A DNA stretch of 64,000 bases from DAOTEJ01 sp035454085 (GCA_035454085.1 DAOTEJ010000001.1:62001-126000); one strand, 5' to 3'. Positions 8,767 to 16,933 are shown, counted from the first letter of the stretch. The notes: generated by a model from the letters alone, not told the origin. Program-made: numbers and translations.

Positions 8767-11661
8767 ATGTTGTTCAAGACCAAGCCGATCGCCTACAGCA
8801 TGGCGCTCGCCTTCGGTGGTCTGTCGGCGCTAGGCGCCGCCCAGGCCCAGCAGGCAGAGCAGGCGGGCACCCAGCAAAGGCTGGAGCGCGTGGAAGTGAC
8901 GGGTTCGAGCATCCGCCGAGCCGACGTCGAGACCGTCGTGCCCATCTCAGTGTTTACGCGCGAAGACATCCAGCGCAGCGGTGCCACAACCGCGGCCGAA
9001 ATCCTCGAGCGTCTGCCCATGAACTCGGGCCAGGGCGTGCAGGCGGCCACCGGCCTGGGCGATGCGGCCCGTCCCGGCCAGAACTCGCCTTCGCTGCGCG
9101 GCCTGGGCTCGAACCGCACCCTGGTGCTGCTCGACGGCCAGCGCCTGACCCCGTACGCCTTCGGCGGTGACGGCACCGACATCAACCAGATCCCCGCGGC
9201 GGTGATCGAGCGCATCGAAATCCTGCGCGACGGCGCCTCGGCCATCTACGGTACCGACGCCATCGGCGGCGTGATCAACTTCATCACCCGCAGCGACTAC
9301 CAGGGCATCAACGTCGGCGCGAACTACGAGATGCCGCAGCAAAACGGCGGCGAGCGCTGGCTGGCCGACCTGACGCTGGGCTACGGCGACCTGGCTTCGC
9401 AGCGCTTCAACGTCTGGGTGACCGCCTCGTTCCAGGAGCAGAAGGAAATCGCTGCCAAGGACCGCTGGTTCGCCAAGACGGCCTACATCCCCAACCCGCC
9501 CGGCGGCGCTTCGGCGGACAACCCCCCGATCAACCGCCTGAGCTCGAACGCCACGCCCGCCAACATCCTCACGCCGGCCGGCGCCTTCCGTAACCCCTAC
9601 GCGCCTGCGTTCAGCACCGGCCCGGGAGCGAGCGTCTCCGACCCCCGCGCCGGCCTCTACACGCGCGGTTGCGAAGTGCCGATCTCGTACGACCTGACGT
9701 CGACCGGCACGCGTTGCCGCTACGACTACGCGGCGACGATCGACATCGTCCAGCCCTTCGAGCAGAAGGGCGTGAACGGCAAGTTCACGTTCCAGGTGAA
9801 CCCCGACAACCAGATCTTCGTGTCGGCGTTCAACACGATCTTCAACATCACCAACCGCATCTCGGCGACGCCGGCTTCGGAAGCCACCACCTTCAACGGC
9901 GATCCGATCCTGTACCCCGCCGGCGGCAAGTACTACCCCGGCGCGGGCATCGTCCCCGCCATTCCCGGAACGGCGCTGTCGGGCGACCTGAACCTCTACT
10001 GGCGTTCGCTGGCCGCCGGCCCGCGCGAGACCGAGGTCGAGTCCAACCAGGGCCGCTGGCTGGTCGGCGCCCAAGGCCTGCTGGCCGGCTGGGACTACAC
10101 CATCGTGGGTGGCCAGGCCTGGTCGAAGGTGACCGAGAACTACACCGACGGCTATCTGTCGGAAGCCCGCCTGACCAACGCCATCTGGGATCCGGTGGCC
10201 GGCAACACCTCGGCGGGTTGTATCGCCTATGTTCCGGGAACGCCGATCGGCCCCAAGAGCTGCGGCTACCTGGCCAGGACGATCGACCCGAACATCAACC
10301 CCTTCTCGACCACGCAGGACGCGGCGGGCGCGGCGGCTCTGAGCAAGGCCAAGATCAACCAGCAGACCCGCGACTCCAAGGTCACTGGCGACACGATCAA
10401 CGGCAAGGTCTCGCGAGACATCTACAACATGCCCGCAGGCGCCCTCGGTCTGGCGGTCGGTTTCGACTACGCCAAGCAGACGTACGAGGACAACCTGGCG
10501 GCCGTGGTCTCGTCGGGTGACATCGTCGGCGGCGCGGGCGACCAGCAGTCGGTGTATGGCGATCGCACGGTGTACGCGCTGTACGGCGAAATGCTGGTGC
10601 CGATCCTGAAGAACCTGACCGGCCAGGTCGCCCTGCGCTGGGACGACTACAGCGACTTCGGCAACACGCTCAACCCGAAGCTCGGCCTGCGCTATCAGCC
10701 GATGCAGAACCTGCTGATTCGCGGCTCGTGGATGACGGGCTTCCGTGCTCCGACGCTCGACAACCTGTATTCGCCCGTCAGCCAGACCAACACCGGCGGC
10801 GTGTATGACGACCCCAACTACGAGTTCCTCAACGGCGGTGCTGGCGTGGGTTGTACCGTGCGCTTCAACCCGGTGTATTGCGGCGCGCAGTTCGACGTCA
10901 AGCAGGGCGGCAACCAGAACCTCGAGCCCGAGACCTCGGACCAGTGGTCGGTGGGCTTCGTGTGGGATGCCACGCCGAACGTTTCTATCGGCATGGACTA
11001 CTACAACATCTCGCTGAAGCAGACCATCGGCATCATCAACGGCGACACGAAGTTCCAGGACTACATCGACAACTTCAACTTCGCCACCGGCACGAGCACC
11101 TCGCGCTACGCCAAGAGCATCGTCAAGAACTCGCTGGGCTACACCGAGTTCATCGACAGCCGCTTCGAGAACATCGCTCGTGAGAAGACCTCGGGTATCG
11201 ACATCGATATCAAGGCTCGTCTGGCGCGCACCTCGGCCGGCAACTTCAGCGTGGGCTTCCTGGGCTCGTACATCCTGACGGCGGAAACCAAGCTGGACGG
11301 CGACGCCGAGTACGAGAGCTACCTGGGTGTCTATTCGCGCAGCGGCCCGGTGCAGCGCTTCCGTGCCACGACCCAGGCCAACTGGGATCGCGGCCCCTGG
11401 AACGCCACGCTGACCAACCGCTACCTGGGCGGCTACGACGACCAGCAGGGCAATCGCAGCGTCGAGGCCTACAGCCTGTGGGACATCCAGGGGCAGTGGA
11501 CCGGCATCAAGGGCGTGGCGCTGGTGGCTGGCGTGCTCAACGTGCTCAACACCGCTCCGCCTTACTCGAACCAGAACTCGTACTTCCAGGTGGGTTACGA
11601 CCCGACCTACGCCGATCCTCGCGGCCGCACCTACTACGTGCGCGCTCGCTACACGTACTAG
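8767..11661 (+). CDS. TonB-dependent outer-membrane receptor
   Basis: A 964-residue outer-membrane active transporter. The signal peptide (residues 1-28) ends in AAQAQ. A TonB-box-like segment (RLERVEVTGSSIRR, about 39-52) precedes a plug domain with SLRGLGSNRTLVLLDGQRL (about 109-127), PAAVIERIEILRDGASAIYG and GGVINFITR. A long beta-barrel follows and ends in an aromatic C terminus (RARYTY) as barrel-assembly substrates do. The start at 8767 is chosen for the ribosome-binding site GAGGGGAAA; an in-frame GTG at 8701 lacks a signal-peptide context. The plug style is that of large proteobacterial receptors often found with peptidases. Likely cargo is peptides or amino-acid derivatives, by context only. 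The tonB-exbB-exbD genes 1-5 kb downstream could energise it. Confidence 0.92.
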   Translation: MLFKTKPIAYSMALAFGGLSALGAAQAQQAEQAGTQQRLERVEVTGSSIRRADVETVVPISVFTREDIQRSGATTAAEILERLPMNSGQGVQAATGLGDAARPGQNSPSLRGLGSNRTLVLLDGQRLTPYAFGGDGTDINQIPAAVIERIEILRDGASAIYGTDAIGGVINFITRSDYQGINVGANYEMPQQNGGERWLADLTLGYGDLASQRFNVWVTASFQEQKEIAAKDRWFAKTAYIPNPPGGASADNPPINRLSSNATPANILTPAGAFRNPYAPAFSTGPGASVSDPRAGLYTRGCEVPISYDLTSTGTRCRYDYAATIDIVQPFEQKGVNGKFTFQVNPDNQIFVSAFNTIFNITNRISATPASEATTFNGDPILYPAGGKYYPGAGIVPAIPGTALSGDLNLYWRSLAAGPRETEVESNQGRWLVGAQGLLAGWDYTIVGGQAWSKVTENYTDGYLSEARLTNAIWDPVAGNTSAGCIAYVPGTPIGPKSCGYLARTIDPNINPFSTTQDAAGAAALSKAKINQQTRDSKVTGDTINGKVSRDIYNMPAGALGLAVGFDYAKQTYEDNLAAVVSSGDIVGGAGDQQSVYGDRTVYALYGEMLVPILKNLTGQVALRWDDYSDFGNTLNPKLGLRYQPMQNLLIRGSWMTGFRAPTLDNLYSPVSQTNTGGVYDDPNYEFLNGGAGVGCTVRFNPVYCGAQFDVKQGGNQNLEPETSDQWSVGFVWDATPNVSIGMDYYNISLKQTIGIINGDTKFQDYIDNFNFATGTSTSRYAKSIVKNSLGYTEFIDSRFENIAREKTSGIDIDIKARLARTSAGNFSVGFLGSYILTAETKLDGDAEYESYLGVYSRSGPVQRFRATTQANWDRGPWNATLTNRYLGGYDDQQGNRSVEAYSLWDIQGQWTGIKGVALVAGVLNVLNTAPPYSNQNSYFQVGYDPTYADPRGRTYYVRARYTY

Positions 11662-11673
11662 GATTCGGTCGGG

Positions 11674-11736
11674 CCCGGCGCCGCAAGGCGCCGGGACTGG
11701 ACTCTCAGGGCGCGGACTTTGGTCCGCGCCCTTTTT
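11674..11736 (+). terminator. Tandem hairpins ending the receptor gene
   Basis: Two stem-loops follow the receptor stop. The first is CCCGGCGCC, loop GCAA, GGCGCCGGG (11674-11695). The second is GGGCGCGGAC, loop TTTG, GTCCGCGCCC (11708-11731) followed directly by TTTTT. The second is a textbook intrinsic terminator; the first may stabilise the mRNA end. Confidence 0.85.
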
Positions 11737-11780
11737 CTTGCGCCCGCCTGCGGCGGTGGCGCCGGCAAGCTGCACCGGGT

Positions 11781-11960
11781 TTAGTTGATCCGCGGGGCTT
11801 CGACGGTCACGCGCTCCAGGACGACCATGGGCAGCTCGGCGGTGGCAGCGGCCGGGTTCATGCCGAAGGCGGTGGCCCCGAGCACGGTGGCGCTGGTCAG
11901 CACGGCGCCCAGGAAGGCGACGAGGCGGGCCTGGACGGGGAGGGAGGTGGCTTGCGTCAT
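11781..11960 (-). CDS. Small single-helix membrane or secreted peptide, 59 residues, unknown function
   Basis: The ORF MTQATSLPVQARLVAFLGAV... has one hydrophobic helix (about residues 9-32) and a short C-terminal part ending PMVVLERVTVEAPRIN. I chose the ATG at 11960 because AGGAA stands six bases upstream (AAAGGAACCGCC); longer in-frame reading upstream is arginine-rich and unlikely. The VVLERVTVEAPR motif resembles both the tails of small betaproteobacterial exported peptides and the TonB-box region of the neighbouring receptor (LERVEVTG), which may be coincidence. It is convergent with the receptor gene and separated from it by the terminator. I do not recognise a named family. Real gene likely; function unknown. 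Confidence 0.55.
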   Translation of the reverse strand: MTQATSLPVQARLVAFLGAVLTSATVLGATAFGMNPAAATAELPMVVLERVTVEAPRIN

Positions 11961-12344
11961 GGCGGTTCCTTTCGGGCGGTGGTTTCGGCGACGGGCTTCG
12001 TCGATGGGTGCACTGTAGGCAGAGCGCCGCCCGGCTTCGAGCGCATTGCGATGAACTGCGGTGGCCGGTCCGGGCGTCGCCAGCGCGCGGTTGCAGTTCA
12101 TCGGCCCTGCATGCCGTTCATCCCGCCCGCAGGCATCTGGCGCCGGTTTTGCGCGGGTGGCGGCCCCTCTTGCCGGGGGTCAAGGTATGCGACGAACTGC
12201 GGCGCGTTGCGCTACGGAGGGCGCCTGCGGCGGGCGTGACGGCGGCTTGCGCTACGCCAAGGCATGGCAGGCGGCTTCGCGCAGACTGCGCTCACGGCCC
12301 CGCCGGAACCAGTCCGCGCGCCGGGCCCAGAGGGGAGAGCAAGC
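11961..12344. other. Intergenic region upstream of soxX-like gene, with inverted and direct repeats
   Basis: A 384-nt stretch with no convincing gene. It holds a perfect 10-bp inverted repeat, GATGAACTGC at 12050-12059 and GCAGTTCATC at 12093-12102. A near copy of the first arm in context, GCGATGAACTGCGGTG (12048-12063), recurs as GCGACGAACTGCGGCG (12189-12204), 14 of 16 bases identical. These could be regulator half-sites or remnants of a repeat. Promoters for the small leftward gene and for the rightward cytochrome gene should be here, but no strong -35/-10 pair stands out. Confidence 0.4.
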
Positions 12345-12788
12345 ATGAGAGCAAGCATGGGATCGAGTATCCGCAGCGCGCTGGCAGTGGTCTGCGCGCT
12401 GGGCATGGCGGCCGCGGCCGCGCTGGCGCAGACGGCCGACTACAAGATCGAGGGCGACGGGATCCCGAAGTCGCTCACCGGCAAGCCGGGCAACGCCGCG
12501 CGCGGCAAGGCCTTGCTCGCCAAGCGTGAGGCGGCCAACTGCCTGAGTTGCCACGCCATCAAGGACAAGGAATTGCAGCCCGGCGGAACACGCGGTCCGG
12601 CGCTCGACGGGGTGGGTGCCGCGCTCACCCCGGCGCAACTGCGGCTGTCGGTGGTCGACATGGGCAGCCTGAAGCGCGATGCGCTCATGCCCAGCTTTCA
12701 CAAGTCGGGCGTGGTCAGCGGTACGCCGACCCTGAGCGCCGAGGAGGTCGAGGACCTGGTCGCCTACCTGGCCTCGCTCAAGAAGTAG
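12345..12788 (+). CDS. SoxX-like monoheme cytochrome c, orphan
   Basis: A 147-residue exported c-type cytochrome. The signal peptide (about 1-28) ends in ALAQ. The heme motif is C66-L-S-C69-H70, with the likely distal ligand Met115 in LMPSFHKSG. The tail TLSAEEVEDLVAYLASLKK and the segment GPALDGVGAALTPAQLRLSVVD match the SoxX family of sulfur-oxidation cytochromes. Start chosen for AGGGGAG about 8 nt upstream of ATG 12345. In thiosulfate oxidisers SoxX pairs with SoxA, but no soxA, soxYZ or soxB is present in this window, so it may serve as a general periplasmic electron carrier. A bidirectional terminator follows. Family call good; role uncertain. Confidence 0.75.
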   Translation: MRASMGSSIRSALAVVCALGMAAAAALAQTADYKIEGDGIPKSLTGKPGNAARGKALLAKREAANCLSCHAIKDKELQPGGTRGPALDGVGAALTPAQLRLSVVDMGSLKRDALMPSFHKSGVVSGTPTLSAEEVEDLVAYLASLKK

Positions 12789-12822
12789 CCGCGAGGGCGG
12801 GGGCCCCGAGTGGTGAGGCAAG

Positions 12823-12851
12823 AAAAAGGGCGCGTCATGCGACGCGCCCTT
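12823..12851. terminator. Bidirectional intrinsic terminator
   Basis: AAAAA, then GGGCGCGTC, loop ATGC, GACGCGCCC, then TT. It lies between the convergent cytochrome gene (left) and TPR gene (right). The leftward transcript gains a clean run of five T after the stem; the rightward side has only TTGCTT. Confidence 0.8.
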
Positions 12852-12871
12852 GCTTCATCCGGGGTGACCGA

Positions 12872-14131
12872 TCAGCCGGTAGGCACGCGCATCCACAGGC
12901 GCGCCAGGTCGGCCGAGCCGTCGGTGCCCTTCACGCTGCGGAAGGTTTCGTTGGCCTTGGCCCGGTTGCCCGCGCGCAGGTAGGCGATGCCCAGGTGCAG
13001 GCGCGCCTCCTCGGGGTGCTTGAGGTTGCCCGAGGCCAGCCCCTTCTGGATCAGCGCGATGCCCTTGTCGTACTGCCCCAGGCCGACGTAGCCCATGCCG
13101 ATGCGCACCAGGGCGTTGCCGTCGTTGCCGGCATCGGCCTCGGCGGCCTTGAGCGCAGCGGGCGCGTCGGCAGCGCGCTGCGCGGCCAGGGCCCGCAGGC
13201 GGTTCTGGCGCTCGGCCTCGGGGCCCTTGCCCAGCAGGCCGCGGGCGAAGCCCTCGTCGAGCGCTGCCTTGGCCTCGGCAGCCTGGCCGGCCTGCAGCGC
13301 GAGCTGGGCGAACTCGACGTATTCCTCGGTCTTCTCCAGCAACTTGGCCTCGCGCCTGAGCCGGTCGACGTCGAGCGACAGGCGCCCCGAGAAGCCCGAC
13401 TTGCCCGGCAGGCGGCCGAGCACCGCGGCCCAGTATTCCTTCTTGGGGTAGTAGGCCACCAGCTTCTCGAGCGTGGCGGTCTGGCCGGCCACGTTGTTGG
13501 TGCGCCGCTGCGCATCGGCCAGCGCCAGCAGGTCGTTTTCCTCGGGGCGCCGGCCGGCCTTCTCGGCCGCCTCGATGCTGGCCTGAGCGTCGCGGGCGAT
13601 GGCTGCGAAGTCGCCCGACTGCGAGCTGATGTAGGCCAGCAGCTTGTCCATGTCGGCGGCGTTGGCGCCCTGCTGCTTGGCCTTCTGCGCCCACTCGCGC
13701 GCGCGGCTCCAGTCCTTGTTCTGCGCGTACAAGTGCGCCAGCGCGGCGGCAATCTGCCCCTGCTCGGCCGCGCTTGCACGGCCCGAGGCAAGCACGCTCT
13801 CGTAGGCCTTGATGGCGATTTGCGTCTCGCCGGCGCGATGGGCGGCGGCGCCGCGCATGCGCTCGATGAGCAGGTTCTCCTGGGCGTTGCGGTTGGGCAC
13901 GGCCTCGGCGTCGCGTACCTTGGCCAGGGCGTCCTTGGCACGGTTGGCCTTGAGCAGTTCGGAGGCCTGCTGCAGCGGCTTGGCGACCTCGGCACGCACC
14001 GCCTCCTGGGCCAGGGCCGAACTCAGGCGCAGCCCGCCCTGCGGATCGGCGCTCAGACCAAGGGCGCCAGCGACCAGCGCCGTGGCCGCCGCCACGCGCA
14101 GCGCGCGCTTCACAAAGGCTTGTTCAGGCAT
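12872..14131 (-). CDS. Periplasmic tetratricopeptide-repeat protein linked to the TonB-ExbBD cluster
   Basis: A 419-residue protein with a signal peptide (about 1-40, ending SSALAQ) followed by helical repeats rich in alanine and leucine. Recognisable TPR-like units include LKANRAKDALAKVRDAEAV (about 64-82), the segment around LASGRASAAEQGQIAAALAH and a late unit ALVRIGMGYVGLGQYDKGIA (about 350-370). ATG 14131 is preferred over 14158 because GGAG lies 8 nt upstream and the signal peptide then begins properly. The gene lies downstream of exbD2 beyond a terminator, so it may be partly independently transcribed. TPR proteins in this position probably scaffold the TonB-linked envelope complex, but this is inferred from context. 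Confidence 0.75.
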   Translation of the reverse strand: MPEQAFVKRALRVAAATALVAGALGLSADPQGGLRLSSALAQEAVRAEVAKPLQQASELLKANRAKDALAKVRDAEAVPNRNAQENLLIERMRGAAAHRAGETQIAIKAYESVLASGRASAAEQGQIAAALAHLYAQNKDWSRAREWAQKAKQQGANAADMDKLLAYISSQSGDFAAIARDAQASIEAAEKAGRRPEENDLLALADAQRRTNNVAGQTATLEKLVAYYPKKEYWAAVLGRLPGKSGFSGRLSLDVDRLRREAKLLEKTEEYVEFAQLALQAGQAAEAKAALDEGFARGLLGKGPEAERQNRLRALAAQRAADAPAALKAAEADAGNDGNALVRIGMGYVGLGQYDKGIALIQKGLASGNLKHPEEARLHLGIAYLRAGNRAKANETFRSVKGTDGSADLARLWMRVPTG

Positions 14132-14196
14132 GTCTAAGACTCCGCGGTCGCGGCGCACGGCGCCGCCCTAGAAGATCGGGCCGCCAGGGCCCCATG

Positions 14197-14223
14197 AAAA
14201 ATCGCCCGGCGGTGGGCCGGGCG
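14197..14223 (-). terminator. Intrinsic terminator after exbD2
   Basis: On the minus strand: CGCCCGGC, loop CCACC, GCCGGGCG, then ATTTTT. It ends the tonB-exbB-exbD1-exbD2 transcript 37 nt after the exbD2 stop and before the TPR gene, giving either full termination or attenuation of that gene. Confidence 0.8.
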
Positions 14224-14259
14224 AGTCTATTGCACAGGCGCGCCCACTGGCGGCGCGCC

Positions 14260-14691
14260 TCAGCGGACGAACTGCTCGTTGCCCACCAGGCCGAGCTTGG
14301 TCACGCCCAGGCGCTGCGCCGAGGCCATCACCGCGGCCACGTCCTTGTACTCGGCGAGCTTGTTGGGGCGCAGGTGCACCTCGGGCTGCACCGCGCGCGT
14401 CGCGGCCTCCTGAAGCTTGGCCTCGAGTTCGACCCGGTTGGGCACGACCTCGCCGTTCCAGTAGATCGTGCCGTCGAAGTCCACGTCGACCGTGATCACC
14501 GCCGGCTTCTCGGTCTGCGGCGGCGGCGTGCCGATCGGCATGTTGAGGTTGACCGAGTGCAGCTGGATCGGGATCGTGATGATCAGCATGACCAGCAGCA
14601 CCAGCATCACGTCGATCAGCGGCGTGGTGTTGATGTCGATCATCACTTCCGGGTCCTGCGAGTCGCCGCCGGAGCCTACGTTCATTCCCAT
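14260..14691 (-). CDS. exbD: ExbD-family biopolymer transport protein (second copy)
   Basis: A 143-residue inner-membrane protein with one N-terminal helix and a periplasmic domain. The helix contains the essential aspartate in INTTPLIDVMLVLLVMLII, which conducts protons in ExbBD/TolQR/MotAB motors. It follows a first ExbD gene by 18 nt. The two copies share the N-terminal plan (MGMNVGS, then an acidic stretch before the helix) but differ in the periplasmic domain, so this is not a recent duplication. Tandem ExbD pairs occur in several proteobacterial TonB clusters, where the second copy tends to be needed only for particular substrates. No ribosome-binding site anomaly. Confidence 0.9.
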   Translation of the reverse strand: MGMNVGSGGDSQDPEVMIDINTTPLIDVMLVLLVMLIITIPIQLHSVNLNMPIGTPPPQTEKPAVITVDVDFDGTIYWNGEVVPNRVELEAKLQEAATRAVQPEVHLRPNKLAEYKDVAAVMASAQRLGVTKLGLVGNEQFVR

Positions 14692-14709
14692 CGCATCTCT
14701 CCTGGGCGC

Positions 14710-15141
14710 CTAGCCGCCGGGGGCCGGGGGCTCGGTCACGAAGTTGACCTTCGCGATGCCCGCACGCTGCGCCGCGAACACCACGCGCCCGACGAACTCG
14801 TAGCGGCCCGCCATGTCGCCGCGGATGTGCACCTCGGGCTGAGGCTGCATCACGGCAATCTTCTTGAGGCGGTCGACCAGTTCCTCGTTGTCGCGCACCG
14901 GGATCAGGCCCCAATAGACGTCGCCGTCCTTGGTCACCGCGATCTCGATGTTCTCGGGCTTGGTCTGCCGCGGAAGGTTCTTCTCCTGCGGCAGGGTCAC
15001 CGGCACCGACTGCGTGATCACCGGGATGGTCACCAGAAAGATGATCAGCAGCACCAGCATCACGTCGACCAGCGGCGTGGTGTTGATCGCCGAGATGGCC
15101 TCGTCCTCGCCCCCTTCGGAGGAGCCGACATTCATGCCCAT
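14710..15141 (-). CDS. exbD: ExbD-family biopolymer transport protein (first copy)
   Basis: A 143-residue ExbD. The helix INTTPLVDVMLVLLIIFLVT carries the proton-path aspartate; the periplasmic domain follows (ENIEIAVTKDGDVYWGLIPV near residues 65-85). It lies 27 nt downstream of exbB and is co-transcribed with it. Together with ExbB it forms the motor that powers TonB. It ends in PPAPGG, unlike the second copy, and shares the start sequence MGMNVGSSEGGEDE. The pair could form a mixed ExbD dimer or two alternative motors. Confidence 0.9.
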   Translation of the reverse strand: MGMNVGSSEGGEDEAISAINTTPLVDVMLVLLIIFLVTIPVITQSVPVTLPQEKNLPRQTKPENIEIAVTKDGDVYWGLIPVRDNEELVDRLKKIAVMQPQPEVHIRGDMAGRYEFVGRVVFAAQRAGIAKVNFVTEPPAPGG

Positions 15142-15168
15142 CGCGTCTCTCCCTGCAGGGCGCGCGCT

Positions 15169-16050
15169 TTAGCGCGCGGCCTTGGATTCGACCTTGCGGC
15201 CGAGCAGCACGGCGTGCAGGTCGGCACCAAAGGTGCGGACCGATTCCATGGCCGACTTGTTGCGGCGGACGAGCCAGTTGTAGCCCATCACCGCGGGCAC
15301 CGCGACCGCCAGGCCGATGGCCGTCATGATCAGCGCCTCGCCCACCGGGCCGGCGACCTTGTCGATCGAGGCCTGGCCGGCGATGCCGATGGCCGTCAGC
15401 GCGTGGTAGATGCCCCACACCGTGCCGAACAGGCCCACGAACGGGGCGGTCGAGCCGACGGTGGCGAGGAAGGCCAGGCCGTCCTGCAGGCGGCTTTGCA
15501 CCGTGTCGACGGAGCGCTGCACCGACATCGTCACCCAGGTGTTGAGGTCGATGTTCTCGGTGAGCGTGCCCTCGTGGTGCTCGTTGGCATCGAGGCCGGT
15601 CTCGGCGATGTAGCGGAAGGCGCTGCTTTCCTTGAGCTTCTTGGCGCCGTCGCGCAGCGAGGCCGACTTCCAGAAGCTGTTGGCCATCTCGCGGCTTTCC
15701 TTGATCAGCTTGTGCTGCTCCCAGAGCTTCACGAAGATGATGTACCAGCTGCCCATCGACATGATCACCAGGATGATCAGCGTGCCCTTGGACACGAAGT
15801 CGCCCTGCCTCCACATGGCCTGCAGGCCATACGGGTTCTCGATCGACTCCTTGACCACCGTCGGGGCGGCCGGGGCGGCGGGTGCCGCCGCAGGCGCGGG
15901 CGCAGCCGCCGGCGCGGCAGCCGCGTCGGCCGCTGGCGCGGCTGCGGGAGGCGTGGCCTGCTGGGCCGCGACGAAGGTGGGGGCGGCAAGGCCGGCGACG
16001 GTCAGGAAGACCGCCAGAGTGGCCGCGTGGCGGCGGAAGAACGCGATCAT
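15169..16050 (-). CDS. exbB: ExbB/TolQ/MotA-family proton channel with signal peptide
   Basis: A 293-residue ExbB. It begins with a cleavable-looking signal segment (1-29, ending FVAAQQ) and a long Ala/Pro linker (about 30-65), as in ExbB proteins with an extra N-terminal region. Three helices follow: GTLIILVIMSMGSWYIIFVK (about 88-107), LAFLATVGSTAPFVGLFGTVWG (about 190-211) and ALIMTAIGLAVAVPAVMGYN (about 237-256). The conserved TVWGIYHAL is present. It forms the pentameric stator channel with ExbD. The gene is second in the cluster after tonB, 94 nt downstream. Confidence 0.92.
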   Translation of the reverse strand: MIAFFRRHAATLAVFLTVAGLAAPTFVAAQQATPPAAAPAADAAAAPAAAPAPAAAPAAPAAPTVVKESIENPYGLQAMWRQGDFVSKGTLIILVIMSMGSWYIIFVKLWEQHKLIKESREMANSFWKSASLRDGAKKLKESSAFRYIAETGLDANEHHEGTLTENIDLNTWVTMSVQRSVDTVQSRLQDGLAFLATVGSTAPFVGLFGTVWGIYHALTAIGIAGQASIDKVAGPVGEALIMTAIGLAVAVPAVMGYNWLVRRNKSAMESVRTFGADLHAVLLGRKVESKAAR

Positions 16051-16144
16051 TGCTACATCTCCTGGTGGAAGATTGGGAGGAGTCCCGGACGGTCTGCCGC
16101 TAGGCGCGGTGGCGCCACGGTCCGTCCGGTTCCGGCCCTGCCTG

Positions 16145-16789
16145 TCAATTCAACTTGAAACCGATGGGAAGCTGGACGCGGATGTCCTGAGCCTGCCCCT
16201 GACACCTCATCTGGTTCACCGCCGCCATCGAGGGCCGGTTGAAGATCCGGTTCGTCGACGACTTGATCTCCGCGTCCTTGATCTGCCCGCTGGGGGTGAC
16301 CGTGAACTCGATCACCACCTCGCCGGTCAGGTTCTGCAATTGCGCCTCGCGCGGGTAGGTGATCTGCGACATCACCTCGCGATAGTTGCCGCACGCCACG
16401 GCCGCGCTGCGCACCGCGGGGGCGGGCGGGGCGGCGGTCTCGGGCACCTTCTGGATCATCGGTGCGCTGGGCGCGGGCGGCGCGTCCTGCGACACGGCGG
16501 TGATCGTCGGCGCGGTCTGCACCTGAGGCACGTTGATCTCGGGGGGCGGCATGTAGGGCGGAGGCGGCGCCGCGAGCTTGGGCGGCGGAGGCACCACCTC
16601 GGGGGGAGGCGGCGGCTTCTTGATCTCCTCCTCGATCACCTTCACGTCGATCGGGCCCTTGATGACCTCGACGACGGTGCGGGCCAGGCCCGCGAGCAGC
16701 GCCCAGATGATCAGGACGTGCAGCAGAACCACCGCCCCGATGCCCATCAGGTGCCGGGTCGGGTTGCGCTGCTGCTTCGCGAAGTCCAT
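16145..16789 (-). CDS. tonB: TonB energy transducer
   Basis: A 214-residue TonB. It has an N-terminal anchor helix (about 15-40, LMGIGAVVLLHVLIIWALLA), a proline-rich spacer (EEEIKKPPPPPEVVPPPP, about 62-80) that spans the periplasm, and a C-terminal domain (about 135-214) with ITYPREAQLQNLTGEVVIEF. ATG 16789 is chosen because CGAGGAGAAGAG precedes it; an in-frame ATG at 16819 is inside the leader. It heads the cluster tonB-exbB-exbD-exbD, so the promoter should lie in 16790-16933. It passes energy to TonB-dependent receptors such as the one at 8767. One other TonB-like protein is encoded at 45067. Confidence 0.92.
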   Translation of the reverse strand: MDFAKQQRNPTRHLMGIGAVVLLHVLIIWALLAGLARTVVEVIKGPIDVKVIEEEIKKPPPPPEVVPPPPKLAAPPPPYMPPPEINVPQVQTAPTITAVSQDAPPAPSAPMIQKVPETAAPPAPAVRSAAVACGNYREVMSQITYPREAQLQNLTGEVVIEFTVTPSGQIKDAEIKSSTNRIFNRPSMAAVNQMRCQGQAQDIRVQLPIGFKLN

Positions 16790-16933
16790 CTCTTCTCCTC
16801 GGATGCGCTCAGGCCGCAATGTAGGCGCGAAGTGGCACTTCGGCCGAGCCTGGCGGCGGAAAGCGCGGGATTCTAGCCCAAACCGGCGGAAGGTCCGCCA
16901 CCGAGCGTCGCGGCATGGCGCCGTCCATTCCTA

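Noticed and set aside
8947..11775. A 942-codon leftward ORF and other very long ORFs opposite genes
   Set aside because: It runs antisense to the TonB receptor; its protein is rich in Arg/His/Val/Gln as expected from third-position G/C in the other strand. All such antisense and frame-shadow ORFs were left out.
12345..12788. Evidence of thiosulfate oxidation
   Set aside because: Only a SoxX-like cytochrome is present; no catalytic or carrier Sox genes are in the window.
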